64,000 bases of DNA, from contig QAMM01000009.1 in assembly GCA_003150405.1 (NCBI GenBank), forward strand, positions 1 through 64,000, in the 5' to 3' direction. Of the stretch, positions 35,827 through 44,667 are shown piece by piece; the first letter of the stretch is position 1, and each line of letters opens with the position of its first letter. Below the pieces are notes generated by a model. The model was not told the DNA's origin, made no database searches, and was given only the letters and a program-made list of their open reading frames with translations. The position numbers and the translations under genes are program-made. The DNA comes from Clostridiales bacterium. Lineage in GTDB: Bacteria > Bacillota > Clostridia > Oscillospirales > Ruminococcaceae.

Positions 35827-36203
35827 CAGCTCTCCTCCTCTTCCCCGTAGCGTTCCACAAGTTTACATATCTGGAGCGAAAGCTCCTTAATGCGATTGTC
35901 GTAAACATATTTATCATTGACCGTATAAATGGCGCCTGCAAGCTCGTTTACCTCAGAGAGCATCCGGCGCAAAGCGCGGTCGTTTTCCACAAAATGCAGT
36001 TTTTCCTCAAGCTCCAGCAGGTAGGATTCTCCGCGCTTGATGTTGTCCCGCACACCCTGGCGGGAAATACCTTCATGCTCGGCAATTTCCGCAAGGGAAA
36101 GGTCCTCGTTGTAATACAGGTCGATGACGTCCTTCTGTTTGTCGGTAAGCATTTCACCGTAGAAGTCGAACAGCAGCGCAATATTCAAATCCTTGCCCTT
36201 CAT
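35826..36203 (-). CDS. YlxM-family HTH protein
   Basis: 125 residues. A sigma-region-4-like helix-turn-helix: [41 protein letters not shown]. YlxM (p13) sits immediately upstream of ffh in most Firmicutes and modulates the SRP pathway. First gene of the operon; GTGGTGAAACG precedes the ATG and a sigma-A promoter is at 36247-36276. Confidence 0.94.
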   Translation of the reverse strand: MKGKDLNIALLFDFYGEMLTDKQKDVIDLYYNEDLSLAEIAEHEGISRQGVRDNIKRGESYLLELEEKLHFVENDRALRRMLSEVNELAGAIYTVNDKYVYDNRIKELSLQICKLVERYGEEEES

Positions 36204-36246
36204 CGTTTCACCACCTGCATGTAAAGTGTTTTTCTTTACAGTTGAT

Positions 36247-36276
36247 ATTATACTATACCCACATAGAGGCTGTCAA
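36247..36276 (-). promoter_or_regulatory. sigma-A promoter of the ylxM-ffh operon
   Basis: Minus strand TTGACA (36276-36271), 18 bp, TATAAT (36252-36247). Confidence 0.85.
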
Positions 36277-36341
36277 GGCAAAAATAAATTTTTTCCGACG
36301 AAAAAAACCAAAACTTAGGCGGAAGTTTTCGTGTATCCTGA

Positions 36342-36743
36342 CAAAAACAGCTCTGTTTCAAATGGCAGAAAAACACCGCACCGGCATCCCTGTTCCATGC
36401 CGTCGGCACCCGATTCCTTATAGGCAGCGCCAACCACCGGATAGACCGTGTGAGCACCTATCCCTTTGCTGTCTTCGGTGGTGCCTGGGTTGATCGGGTT
36501 CCGACACATTTGGAACAGCTTCCCCGCAAGGGGAAAACTATTGTTGGGAATGATGCATGGTTCGGCCGGGAATGCCTGATTCTGCCGAGCGTTCACATTG
36601 GAGACGGAGCCATTATCGCCGCATATTTGGTGGTCGCGTGGGATGTAGAACCCTATATCATCGTCGGCGGGAATCCGGCAAAATCAATCCGCAAGCGTTT
36701 TGACGATGACCTCATTCACCTTTTGCTTGCGTTCCGCTGGTAG
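36342..36743 (+). pseudogene. truncated Vat/CatB-type acyltransferase remnant
   Basis: An open frame after a TGA at 36339 reads FHAVGTRFLIGSANHRIDRV, then STYPFAVFGGAW, GKTIVGNDAWFGRECLILP, VHIGDGAIIAAY, VGGNPAKSIRKRF and stops at AFRW. This aligns with the middle and C-terminal part of left-handed beta-helix xenobiotic acyltransferases (streptogramin/chloramphenicol acetyltransferases). The first about 60 residues and the last about 20 are missing, and no start with a ribosome site is present. A broken resistance-type gene; it cannot encode a complete enzyme. Confidence 0.75.
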
Positions 36744-36832
36744 GATTTATCCCCGGGACGGCTAACCGAATTGTTGCCCTTATTGTGCAGCAAAGACCTG
36801 GAACAGGTTCGGCAGGCGCTTTCCTGCCAATT

Positions 36833-36858
36833 AAAAAGAAGCCCCTCGGGGCTTCTTT
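36833..36858. terminator. terminator after thiT
   Basis: AAGAAGCCCC/GGGGCTTCTT palindrome flanked by A- and T-runs; works in either direction. Confidence 0.85.
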
Positions 36859-36877
36859 TTGTTTGTATATTCCGACT

Positions 36878-37525
36878 TTATACCGCTTTGTCAAACGCCT
36901 TATTGCGAATGGCAGGAACCGCCATAATGAGCACTGCGCCGACAACGGTGATGATGGTTTCCGGCACCATATACATGGCGTTGTAGATAACCGAGTACAC
37001 CCAGGACAACGCCGTACCGGAGAAGGAGCTGAGAATAGACGCGCCCATGTCGGTGGGGAAACCGCCTTCGGTAAAATACCATTCCGCATAGGAACCAAAG
37101 AGAATGGCGCCTGAAAGAACATGGACGACATAGCGAAGCAGGCAGACCACAAAAGTGCCAACGCCAACCGCAAGAAAAGGATTGGAGATGCGGTTTTTAA
37201 ACATCGGTGCAAGACCAATCACCGCATAGGCGGCAAGGTAATCCAGCAGGATGGAAAAGACGACGACGTAAAGCTCCGCGCCGGCAAAAACACCGGTCGT
37301 GGCGCCAATGGCCATTTGCAGTACACCAAAGACAATGCCGGAGAAAAAGCCCCAGCGGATGCCGTAGCGGAAGGCCAGAATGATGAGCGGCACCATTGAA
37401 AAAATAGTGATGGAACCGCCGTACGGGAGGTTCAGAAACGGAAGATAGTTGGTGAGCAGCGCGAGCACGGTGCCAAGTGCGATGAGAAGCGCGCTTTCTG
37501 TGAGTCTGCGGGTTTTCGGATTCAT
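36878..37525 (-). CDS. thiT: energy-coupled thiamine transporter ThiT
   Basis: About 215 residues with six membrane segments; ECF-transporter S component. It begins RRLTESALLIALGTVLALL, the typical Ala-rich helix 1 that contacts the shared EcfT module. Conserved acidic/aromatic residues for thiamine binding are in AEWYFTEGGFPTD and WVYSVIYNAMYMVPE. The TPP riboswitch directly upstream makes thiamine the likely ligand. Start at 37525 (MNPKTRRLTES) with GAAAGGAAA upstream. The energising EcfAA'T genes are elsewhere. Confidence 0.94.
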   Translation of the reverse strand: MNPKTRRLTESALLIALGTVLALLTNYLPFLNLPYGGSITIFSMVPLIILAFRYGIRWGFFSGIVFGVLQMAIGATTGVFAGAELYVVVFSILLDYLAAYAVIGLAPMFKNRISNPFLAVGVGTFVVCLLRYVVHVLSGAILFGSYAEWYFTEGGFPTDMGASILSSFSGTALSWVYSVIYNAMYMVPETIITVVGAVLIMAVPAIRNKAFDKAV

Positions 37526-37570
37526 TTGTGCATTTTCCTTTCTTTTTAAAAAAGTCAGGACACACCAACG

Positions 37571-37598
37571 AAAAAACCGCATGGCTTGCCATGCGGTC
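37571..37598 (-). terminator. riboswitch-controlled terminator
   Basis: ACCGCATGGC/GCCATGCGGT stem (37577-37596) with T-run on the minus strand, between the TPP aptamer and thiT: the expression platform. Confidence 0.85.
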
Positions 37599-37623
37599 AC
37601 AGATTGATTTAACGAATTGTGAA

Positions 37624-37730
37624 ACGTAAATCTTTCCTACGATGGCATTATCCATATCAGGTCAAAGGGACTCAGGCCGATTTCATGCCATCTCTCAGCC
37701 GCAATTTCATGCAGCACCCCCGATTACGTT
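37624..37730 (-). promoter_or_regulatory. TPP riboswitch (THI box)
   Basis: Minus strand shows GGGGGTGC (P1/P2 start), GCGGCTGAGAGATG (J2/3), GTCCCTTTGACCTGATATGG and ATAATGCCATCGTAGGAAAG; the flanks ACGTAATC and GATTTACGT close P1. TPP binding should favour the downstream terminator and shut off thiT. Confidence 0.95.
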
Positions 37731-37733
37731 AAA

Positions 37734-37762
37734 ACAATAACACATTTGTCACAAATTGTCAA
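37734..37762 (-). promoter_or_regulatory. sigma-A promoter of the TPP riboswitch transcript
   Basis: Minus strand TTGACA (37762-37757), 17 bp, TATTGT (37739-37734). Confidence 0.82.
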
Positions 37763-37792
37763 CATTTCCCGAAGCGAACTCGAATCCAACGG

Positions 37793-38899
37793 TTAATAGT
37801 ACATATAGTACTGGCAGCGGAGCATGCCGTTGTAGAGCTTGCGGCGCTTAACCGCCTTCCGCCCGAAATATCGTTCAAATTCTTCATCCGGGGAGATGAT
37901 ATAGTAACGCCCATCCCCGGTAAACCGCTCGCCCATGCTGCGGTAGATGGCCTGCGCCTGCTTGATTTCCAGCATCCGCTCGCCATAGGGCGGATTTGTG
38001 ACCACAACGGTGCGCTCCCCCGGCGGAGTAAATTCCGCAATAGGGGCGCATTTCAGGCGGATACGAGCAGAAATTCCCGCCTTTTTGGCATTGGCGCGGG
38101 TAAGCTCTACCGCCTGCTCGTCGGCGTCCATGCCAAACGCTTCAAAGGATGCATCCCGGCGGATGAGATCAAAAGCACGGGCACGCTCCTGCTCAAAGAC
38201 CGATGATCTCAAAAGCCCCCACTTTTCCACCGCAAAGGTACGCTTAAGCCCCGGCGCGATGTTAAGCGCCTTGGTCGTTGCCTCAATGACAAAGGTGCCG
38301 GAACCGCAGAACGGATCGCAGAAGCAGGTGTCCGGGTAGATGCGCGCAAGGTCCAGCATACCGGCGGCAAGGGTTTCCTTAATGGGCGCTTCACCCGCCT
38401 GCTGGCGGTAGCCGCGCTTGTGCAGCGGTACGCCGGAGGTATCCAGCATGATGGTAGCGATATCCTTAAAAATCGAAAAGCGGATTTGATGGGTCGGGCC
38501 GGTCTCTTCGAACCAGGACACGCCGTAAGCGCGTTTCAGCGCCTCTACCGCCGCTTTTTTGACGATGCTCTGGCAGTCCGGTACGCTTTTGAGCTGGGAG
38601 TTGAGGGAGTAGCCCTTGACCGGAAAGGCGTCTGCAGCACCGATGAAGTCCTCAAAGCCCAGCGCCTTGGTGCCTTCAAACAGCTCGTCAAAGGTGCGGG
38701 CCGGAAACTCGCCAAGTTTGATGAGCACCCTCTCGGCAGTGCGGAGGGTGAGGTTTGCCCGCGCGAGCAGATCCTCTCCGCCCTCAAAGGCAACCTTGCC
38801 GTCGGTCACAGAAATTTCTTCACCGCCCATCCGTTTAATTTCCCCGGAAAGAACGCTCTCAAGGCCAAAATGGCAGGGGCAAATATAAGTCAGTTTCAT
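37793..38899 (-). CDS. THUMP-domain RNA methyltransferase (YpsC/RlmL-like)
   Basis: About 368 residues. Ferredoxin-like plus THUMP N-terminal part (about 1-160), then a Rossmann methyltransferase domain with FCDPFCGSGTFVIEA (motif I) and the N6-adenine/N2-guanine motif NPPYGERM. Relatives are RlmL-type 23S rRNA G2445 methyltransferases without the RlmK half. Start at 38899 (MKLTYICPCHFGLES). Monocistronic. The 198 bp before the next gene hold nothing I recognise. Confidence 0.92.
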   Translation of the reverse strand: MKLTYICPCHFGLESVLSGEIKRMGGEEISVTDGKVAFEGGEDLLARANLTLRTAERVLIKLGEFPARTFDELFEGTKALGFEDFIGAADAFPVKGYSLNSQLKSVPDCQSIVKKAAVEALKRAYGVSWFEETGPTHQIRFSIFKDIATIMLDTSGVPLHKRGYRQQAGEAPIKETLAAGMLDLARIYPDTCFCDPFCGSGTFVIEATTKALNIAPGLKRTFAVEKWGLLRSSVFEQERARAFDLIRRDASFEAFGMDADEQAVELTRANAKKAGISARIRLKCAPIAEFTPPGERTVVVTNPPYGERMLEIKQAQAIYRSMGERFTGDGRYYIISPDEEFERYFGRKAVKRRKLYNGMLRCQYYMYY

Positions 38900-39097
38900 T
38901 TTATTCTTCTTTCTGATAATTCGGTTCCAACCGTCTGCGGGAATGAAATTTCCACCAGACGGCAGGCCATTCGCTGATTCAGGCGCAATCCTGCGCTTCT
39001 GCACACAACCTGCCGAAAGACATGTTTTGCGGCCGCTGTCCTGCGATCACACCTGTTCAAAGCAGCGGCGACACAGCCGCCAAACAGCGTGCAGCCG

Positions 39098-39940
39098 CTA
39101 CAGTACTGCCTCTGCGTGCCGGGTTACATGGCAGCCGATGTTGACCGCCACCGGAAGCCCGGCGATATGGGTGGGGTACTGCTCAATGTTGACCGCGAGG
39201 GCGGTTGTGTCCCCGCCGAAGCCCTGCGGGCCAATATCCAGCGCATTGATACCCGCAAGCATCTTGGCTTCCAGATCCGCATAGAACGGATCGGGGTTGC
39301 GAAGTGCGGTATCCCGGCAGAGCGCCTTTTTGGAGAGGGTGGCACAATACTCAAAATCGCCGCCGATACCAACGCCGACCACCATCGGCGGGCAGGGATT
39401 ACTCCCGGCAACACGGGCACAGTCCACCACGTAATTAACGATATCCTCCGGCGTGGCGGAGGGGGTGAACATCCTGCTTTTGCTCATGTTCTCACTGCCA
39501 AAACCCTTTGGCGCCACCAGAATGCGCACCTTATCCCCCGGAACAATACGGGTGTGGATAACTGCCGGGGTGTTATCGCCGGTATTGACCCGGCGCAGAG
39601 GGTCTTTCACGATGGAACAGCGCAGCAGGCCGTCCAGATATCCCTCGCGGACACCGCGGTTGACCGCATCCTCGAAGGGTTCCCCAGTGAGATGGACCTC
39701 CTGCCCGACCTCGATGAAACAGACCGCCATGCCGGTGTCCTGGCAGATGGGAATATCCAGCTCCTTAGCGGCGTCCAAATTGCGCTCCAAATCCCCCAAA
39801 ATTTCCTTGGCAAGCGGATTGCGCTCGCTTTTCTGAAACGCTGAAATGGTGTCTGCAAGGCTGCACGGCAGCACCTTGTTCGCTTCAATGCAAAGACGGC
39901 GGACCTCCTGCGCAATCAGCGCCGTATCAAGCTCTCTCAT
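39098..39940 (-). CDS. fumarate hydratase class I alpha subunit
   Basis: About 280 residues, full length for the alpha (TtdA/FumA-N) subunit. Iron-sulfur ligands are in PICQDTGMAVCF, GSNPCPPMVVGVGIGG and VNIGCHVTRHAE. With a beta subunit it would interconvert fumarate and malate (or tartrate and oxaloacetate). The beta gene normally follows directly but is absent here. The ATG overlaps the stop of the amidohydrolase gene as ATGA, so the two are translated together. Substrate assignment between fumarate and tartrate is uncertain. Confidence 0.92.
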   Translation of the reverse strand: MRELDTALIAQEVRRLCIEANKVLPCSLADTISAFQKSERNPLAKEILGDLERNLDAAKELDIPICQDTGMAVCFIEVGQEVHLTGEPFEDAVNRGVREGYLDGLLRCSIVKDPLRRVNTGDNTPAVIHTRIVPGDKVRILVAPKGFGSENMSKSRMFTPSATPEDIVNYVVDCARVAGSNPCPPMVVGVGIGGDFEYCATLSKKALCRDTALRNPDPFYADLEAKMLAGINALDIGPQGFGGDTTALAVNIEQYPTHIAGLPVAVNIGCHVTRHAEAVL

Positions 39941-41097
39941 CCTACAACCTTCTTTCCGTTCACCCAAACCATAGCAGGGCGGGCACAGACGCCGAGCGGG
40001 TCGCTCCGGTACAGTGCCAAATCCGCCTGCTTGCCCGCCTTAATGGAACCGACGCGGTCCTCCAAACCAAACAGCTTCGCCGGAATGCTGGTAATGGCCG
40101 CAAGCGCATTGCGGTAGGGCAGCCCCTCTGCCGCTGCAACCGCCGCGCAGAGCGGCAGGTACTGGATCGGCGTGACCGGATGGTCGGTGCAGATGGCGTT
40201 TTCCACCCCTGCCTCCCACAAAAGCGCGGGATTTTTGGGGTCAAGCCCGGAGAGCTCCGGTTTGGAACGGTCGCACAGAAACGGCCCGGTCACCACCTTT
40301 GCCCCCCCTTCCTTGAGCAGATCAGCAATCTGGTAGCCCTCGGTGCAGTGGATGAGCACGGTATCGAGGTTGAATTCTTTGGTAATCCGCAGCGCGGTAA
40401 AAATATCGTCTGCGCGGTGGGCGTGGAAAATGGCCTTCATCTCATGGTTCAGTACCGGGATAAGCGCCTCGCACTTCATATCAAACTCCGGCTCGTCATA
40501 ATCCTCACTGTTCTGCTCGGCAAGCCGTTTGTCGTTGAGGTAACGCTGCGCCTTGGTGAGCTGTTCACGGATAAGAGCGGCGGTTGCCATCCGGGTGACC
40601 GGTGTCTGGTTTTTGCCGTGGTAGACGCTTTTCGGGTTCTCCCCAAGTGCAAATTTCATGCCGACAGCCGGGTCGAGAATCATGTCGTCGACGCGGCGGC
40701 CGCAGGTCTTGACGGCGCACCAGCTTCCCGCAATGGGGTTGGCGCTCCCCGGCCCGGTGAGCACCGTGGTGACACCTGCCGCAGCCGCCTCCCGGAAGCA
40801 TTTGTCCATTGGATTGACCGCGTCGATTGCACGAAGCTGCGGCGTGACCGGCTCGGTGTCCTCGTTGCCGTCATCCCCCTCAAAGCCGAGGGAATCCTCC
40901 CACATGCCGAGATGGCTGTGCGCATCAATGAATCCGGGCAGCAGCAGCGCCCCAGCGGCGTCAACCACTTCCCCGCCGGACGGCGTATAGGCGGACATAT
41001 CACCGGCGGCAGCGATCATGCCGTCCTGCACGGTGACATACCCGTTTTCATAATCGACCTCTTCCATAGTCATAATTTTTGCATTGATAATATCCAT
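39937..41097 (-). CDS. amidohydrolase (imidazolonepropionase-like)
   Basis: 386 residues, metal-dependent amidohydrolase. HxH motif in GFIDAHSHLGMWED, further ligands HAHRADDI, LIHCTEGY and the Asp in AICTDHPVTP. N- and C-terminal beta-sandwich segments (AGALLLPG; AGKQADLALYRSDP) are typical. Members hydrolyse cyclic amides; the specific substrate is unknown. It is coupled to the fumarase alpha gene. The start lies near AGGGAAATG. Confidence 0.88.
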   Translation of the reverse strand: MDIINAKIMTMEEVDYENGYVTVQDGMIAAAGDMSAYTPSGGEVVDAAGALLLPGFIDAHSHLGMWEDSLGFEGDDGNEDTEPVTPQLRAIDAVNPMDKCFREAAAAGVTTVLTGPGSANPIAGSWCAVKTCGRRVDDMILDPAVGMKFALGENPKSVYHGKNQTPVTRMATAALIREQLTKAQRYLNDKRLAEQNSEDYDEPEFDMKCEALIPVLNHEMKAIFHAHRADDIFTALRITKEFNLDTVLIHCTEGYQIADLLKEGGAKVVTGPFLCDRSKPELSGLDPKNPALLWEAGVENAICTDHPVTPIQYLPLCAAVAAAEGLPYRNALAAITSIPAKLFGLEDRVGSIKAGKQADLALYRSDPLGVCARPAMVWVNGKKVVG

Positions 41098-41349
41098 TGT
41101 TCATTTCCCTTTTTCTGATGGTTTGTTACCTTCATTAAACCATATTTCGGACAAAAATACAAGAAACGGCGCAGGATTCCATTCGTCCGCTTTCGAAAGA
41201 GCGGCCCTTGTTTTCCGGGGATTGCTTTGCCAGACGATATTCCATGTTTCACCCGCACCTTTTTCCAAGCGTCCAGACAAACGATCGCAGATGGGCGTTG
41301 GAAACGGCGTTTCCTTAAAAAAACACTCCGCCGATGATGGCAGACTGCA

Positions 41350-41535
41350 GTACCACAACCTCACAGTGCATGGCCGCACGAGTCAAACGCGATTTATGCG
41401 AAGCACAAGTAACGATGCAGCATTCCGCGGAGTACAAATACGTCATTCGTCCGACTTGGGAGGACATTGTTCCGTGTAGAACACGGTAACGCACAATTTA
41501 TTGTTGATGCTTATGCGCCGTTCATGATAACTACA
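41350..41535 (+). repeat. modular dispersed repeat, copy 3 (order B-A)
   Basis: Plus-strand match to copy 2. B block: 27 of 35 bases agree between the stretch ending GTCAAACGCG (41397) and copy 2, continuing to GTAACGATGCAGCATTCCGCGG. A block: about 41462-41535, including TTATGCGCCGTTCAT, identical to copy 2. Diverged and without the leading promoter. The rest of the 41098-41675 gap holds no gene. Confidence 0.65.
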
Positions 41536-41641
41536 CGCCGCGTGCCAAAGCAAAGCTCCAGGCGGCTGAGAGAGCATTGCATCATTTGCGAAAAATAGGA
41601 ACCGTTTTTCATTTAAGTTGTAGGTCTGCGGCCTGTGTGTG

Positions 41642-41647
41642 GTATAA
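41642..41647 (+). promoter_or_regulatory. -10 box of the HAD-kinase gene
   Basis: TATAAT in GGTATAATAAGG about 28 bp before the start. No good -35 box at 17 bp; TTGTAG lies at 19 bp. Confidence 0.5.
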
Positions 41648-41675
41648 TAAGGTCAAATCAAAAAGGGGGGCAGCT

Positions 41676-42932
41676 TTGACACTTATATTCGACCTGGACG
41701 GAACCCTATACCAGACCGGAACATCCTTTTATTCTGTTCTGAAACAAGCAGCAGAAGAATTTGGGCAGCCTGTTCCACAGAAACCAACAGTCTTACAACA
41801 GATCGGCAAAACGTCGGACGCCATTATTTCGTTTCTTTTCCCCCATTTGGCTGGGCAGGAGGAGTTCAAACAGCGTCTGCGGGAACTGGAGCACGGCGCC
41901 ATCCAAACTGATAGGCTTTATCCTGGCATCCCGCAGCTTTTGAGAAATTTGTCTCAACAAGGACACCAGCTGTGCATCTGTTCAAACGGCAGCATCGAAT
42001 ATATCCGGCTTGTACTGGACAAAACTGGGATTCACCCCTATTTCGATTTTCTTATAAGCACAAAACAATTTTCTTCTAAAACAGCAGCAATTCAAAAAAT
42101 CATCGAGCGGTATGGCGGTAACTGTATCGTAATTGGCGACACCGCTTTCGATTTTAAGGCAGCCACAAAAAATCATATTCCCTCGGTCGCAGCAACCTAC
42201 GGCTATGGTAGTCGGGATGCTTCTTTGGCCACCTTTCCCGCCGCTGACACAGCAGAAATTGAAAAGCAAATTTTTCTGTGCCAACTTTACCAGCGCTTAT
42301 GGGAAGACATGCAAAACAAGAACGCCCGAATTGCAGGCATCAACGGCGTGGACACCTCCGGCAAAACAACATTTGCCGCGAATTTTGCCCGGTATTTGTC
42401 TGCAAAGGGCATTTCCTGTCAGGTTCTTCACCTGGACGATTACCACAACCCATCCCATATCCGAGCGACCGGCGATGATGAAATTGGTGCGTATTACCAG
42501 CACGCATTTGATATCCCACGATTGCTGGAAGAAGTGATTATCCCGCTGAAGCGGAACGGATTCCTGCACAAAACTGTATATTGCCTGAATTTGGATACCG
42601 ACCGCTATGAAAATGAGCGGCATTACCGAATTGACAACGGCACTATCGTTTTGTTGGAAGGAGTTTTGTTGTTCCGCGAACCCCTCGTCGAGTATCTGGA
42701 TTACCGCATTTTTCTGGAGATCGGTTTTGACGAGGTCCTGAGGCGGGCGGCTATCCGGGACGTACCGAAATACGGTTATTCTTTTTTAGAAAAGTACAAG
42801 CAGAAGTATATCCCCGTCCAGCAAAAATACATTGCTGAATGGAAGCCCGCGGAACAGGCCGATGCCGTCCTGCAAAACAAGGACTTCCTTCATCCCGCTT
42901 TAATGCTCAAAGTAAAAACCGCCGCAGATTGA
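41676..42932 (+). CDS. HAD phosphatase fused to a uridine-kinase-like P-loop domain
   Basis: About 418 residues. Residues 1-205: HAD-IA phosphatase with LIFDLDGTLYQTG, ICSNGS (motif II) and VIGDTAFDFKAA (motif IV), similar to phosphoglycolate phosphatase-type enzymes. Residues about 210-410: uridine-kinase/PRK-like domain with Walker A GINGVDTSGKTTFAA, LHLDDYHNP, and VLLEGVLLFREP. It starts at TTG with AAAAGGGGGG upstream. A single chain combining a phosphatase and a nucleoside-type kinase is uncommon; substrates are unknown. Plus strand against a mostly minus-strand neighbourhood. Confidence 0.88.
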   Translation: MTLIFDLDGTLYQTGTSFYSVLKQAAEEFGQPVPQKPTVLQQIGKTSDAIISFLFPHLAGQEEFKQRLRELEHGAIQTDRLYPGIPQLLRNLSQQGHQLCICSNGSIEYIRLVLDKTGIHPYFDFLISTKQFSSKTAAIQKIIERYGGNCIVIGDTAFDFKAATKNHIPSVAATYGYGSRDASLATFPAADTAEIEKQIFLCQLYQRLWEDMQNKNARIAGINGVDTSGKTTFAANFARYLSAKGISCQVLHLDDYHNPSHIRATGDDEIGAYYQHAFDIPRLLEEVIIPLKRNGFLHKTVYCLNLDTDRYENERHYRIDNGTIVLLEGVLLFREPLVEYLDYRIFLEIGFDEVLRRAAIRDVPKYGYSFLEKYKQKYIPVQQKYIAEWKPAEQADAVLQNKDFLHPALMLKVKTAAD

Positions 42933-42948
42933 TTCTGCGGCGGTTTTT
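42914..42948. terminator. bidirectional terminator
   Basis: AAAAACCGCCGCAG/CTGCGGCGGTTTTT with ATTGATT loop. It contains the stop of the HAD-kinase gene and also serves the minus-strand gene ending at 42959. Confidence 0.9.
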
Positions 42949-42958
42949 TAACCACTTT

Positions 42959-43537
42959 TTATTTATGCGCCATCTTCTGATAAACGCCGGTGCGGACAAC
43001 CGCCATTTTAAGTACCGGTGCCAGCAGGGCGGCAATGATAACGCCGGTAACGATATTGATGCCGGACGTCACCATTTTGGTGGAGCAGGCTACAAGCGCC
43101 GCACTAAGGTCGCTTCCGGCGAGTACCAGTTCAATGACACTCTTGCCGATGTGGAGCACAAAATAGGTTGCGGCACCCGCAATACCACCGATGACGTTCC
43201 AAAGCGGCTGGTTTCCCTTTTTCTCACCGATACCGGAAACAACGCCGCAGACAAAACCCATCATAAAGAAGAAAATGAGGGTAAACGGTGCAGACGTAAT
43301 ATACGCCGGGTTGATAAGGTCAAAAATCATGGAGCCAATACCGCCCGCAAGGCCGCCGCGCAGGCCGCCGAACAACATGCCCGCCAGCAGGATAAAGGCA
43401 TTTGCAAGCTTCAGGTTGGTGGGTCCTGCCGGGGTTGGAATTTCGATGCGGATAAAATAGGTCAGCGCAAAAACGATTGCTGCCATGACACCGACAACAA
43501 CAATGTCATACAGGGTAAATTTCTTGGAACTGCTCAC
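42959..43537 (-). CDS. ECF transporter S component, probable vitamin B6 uptake
   Basis: 192 residues, six membrane segments. The helix 1 region VVVGVMAAIVFALTYF and the loop FGGLRGGLAGGIGSMIFDL are typical S-component features. It lies 13 bp downstream of a pyridoxal/pyridoxamine kinase gene on the same strand, which makes a B6 vitamer the likely substrate; this is context inference. The energising module is elsewhere. Confidence 0.85.
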   Translation of the reverse strand: MSSSKKFTLYDIVVVGVMAAIVFALTYFIRIEIPTPAGPTNLKLANAFILLAGMLFGGLRGGLAGGIGSMIFDLINPAYITSAPFTLIFFFMMGFVCGVVSGIGEKKGNQPLWNVIGGIAGAATYFVLHIGKSVIELVLAGSDLSAALVACSTKMVTSGINIVTGVIIAALLAPVLKMAVVRTGVYQKMAHK

Positions 43538-43550
43538 TGGGAATCCTCTC

Positions 43551-44414
43551 CTACATTAAATGATACCCCTTCAAAGAATGAAGCTGGGTCAGCCAAGCAA
43601 GGTTGCGTTCGAGCATTACCCCATACCGTGTGTCGGTCCCATAGCTGAAGGTCGTCTTGATGACAAGCTCCAAAAAACGGGTGGCGCGTTCCATCGCAAT
43701 CGGCAGGCTGTCTCCGGAAAGAAGCGATCCGACAATGACGCTGGCGTAAATGTCGCCCGTGCCGGGATAGCTTGCGGGAACGTAGTCACAGTCAACACGC
43801 CAGAACGCACTGCGCTCACTGTCATAGCCGATGTTTGCAATTTCGCCATCCGCCATTTCGACGCCGGTAATCAGCACATATTTCGGCCCCAGCTTACACA
43901 GGCGCAGCAGCCAGGATTTCGCCATCCCCTGCGTCATGGGAGCAGTGGGAAAGGGTTCGCCCAAAAGCATGGATGCTTCGGTCGTATTGGGGGTAATCAA
44001 ATCCGCTTTGGAAACAAGCTCCGCCATACGGGTGCGGATTTCGCCGGTGCAGGTGCGGTAGGCTTTGCCGTGGTCGCCCATCACCGGGTCTACTACCTTA
44101 AAAGCCTCTGGGTAAGCCGCAAGAAAGGCAAGGCAGTGGTCAATCTGCTCCACCGAGCCCAAAAAGCCGCTGTAAACGCAGTCAAACGAAAGGCCAAGCC
44201 GCTTGTAGTGTTCGAGCGCGGGGCGGATATAGTCGGTGAGGTCGCGGAATTCTACCTCCCCCAGCCCGCCGGTGTGGGAGGACAGCACCGCCGTTGGCAC
44301 TGCACACACCTGAATCCCCATTGCCGAAAGGCAGGGCAGGATAACGGAAAGGGAGCACCGGCCGAAACCGGAAAGATCATGAATTGCCGCAACCAGCGAT
44401 TGTTTCTGGTTCAT
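43551..44414 (-). CDS. pyridoxamine/pyridoxal kinase
   Basis: 287 residues, ribokinase-like fold, PdxY/PdxK type. N-terminal AIHDLSGFGRCSLSVILPCLSAMG, central VVDPVMGDHGKAY, and the C-terminal catalytic GTGD in VPASYPGTGDIYASVIVGSLL. It phosphorylates B6 vitamers to trap them after uptake and to feed PLP pools. Forms an operon with the S component. GGAGGAAAT precedes the ATG. Confidence 0.92.
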   Translation of the reverse strand: MNQKQSLVAAIHDLSGFGRCSLSVILPCLSAMGIQVCAVPTAVLSSHTGGLGEVEFRDLTDYIRPALEHYKRLGLSFDCVYSGFLGSVEQIDHCLAFLAAYPEAFKVVDPVMGDHGKAYRTCTGEIRTRMAELVSKADLITPNTTEASMLLGEPFPTAPMTQGMAKSWLLRLCKLGPKYVLITGVEMADGEIANIGYDSERSAFWRVDCDYVPASYPGTGDIYASVIVGSLLSGDSLPIAMERATRFLELVIKTTFSYGTDTRYGVMLERNLAWLTQLHSLKGYHLM

Positions 44415-44435
44415 TGATTTCCTCCATCTGTATTT

Positions 44436-44464
44436 ATTATAAGAAAAGAAACAGCGAACTGCAA
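44436..44464 (-). promoter_or_regulatory. sigma-A promoter of the B6 operon
   Basis: Minus strand TTGCAG (44464-44459), 17 bp, TATAAT (44441-44436). A second match, TTGCCA-17-TATAAT, lies upstream near 44516-44545. The remaining bases to 44667 show nothing. Confidence 0.7.
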
Positions 44465-44667
44465 AAAGGCAAAACCATAAAACAGCCCGCCTCGTTTTTT
44501 ACGAATTGACCAGAACTATTATAGTATTTTTTTGCCGTTTTGGCAATTTTCCCGGTGGGAACAGGCCCGTAAAAAACCTCGGAATTCATTGGCAGACAAT
44601 ATCTATAAAATCAAATATTTTTCTCCAGGTATTCTTGTGTAAAACGTAGATAAAAGGTTTCCCATAC

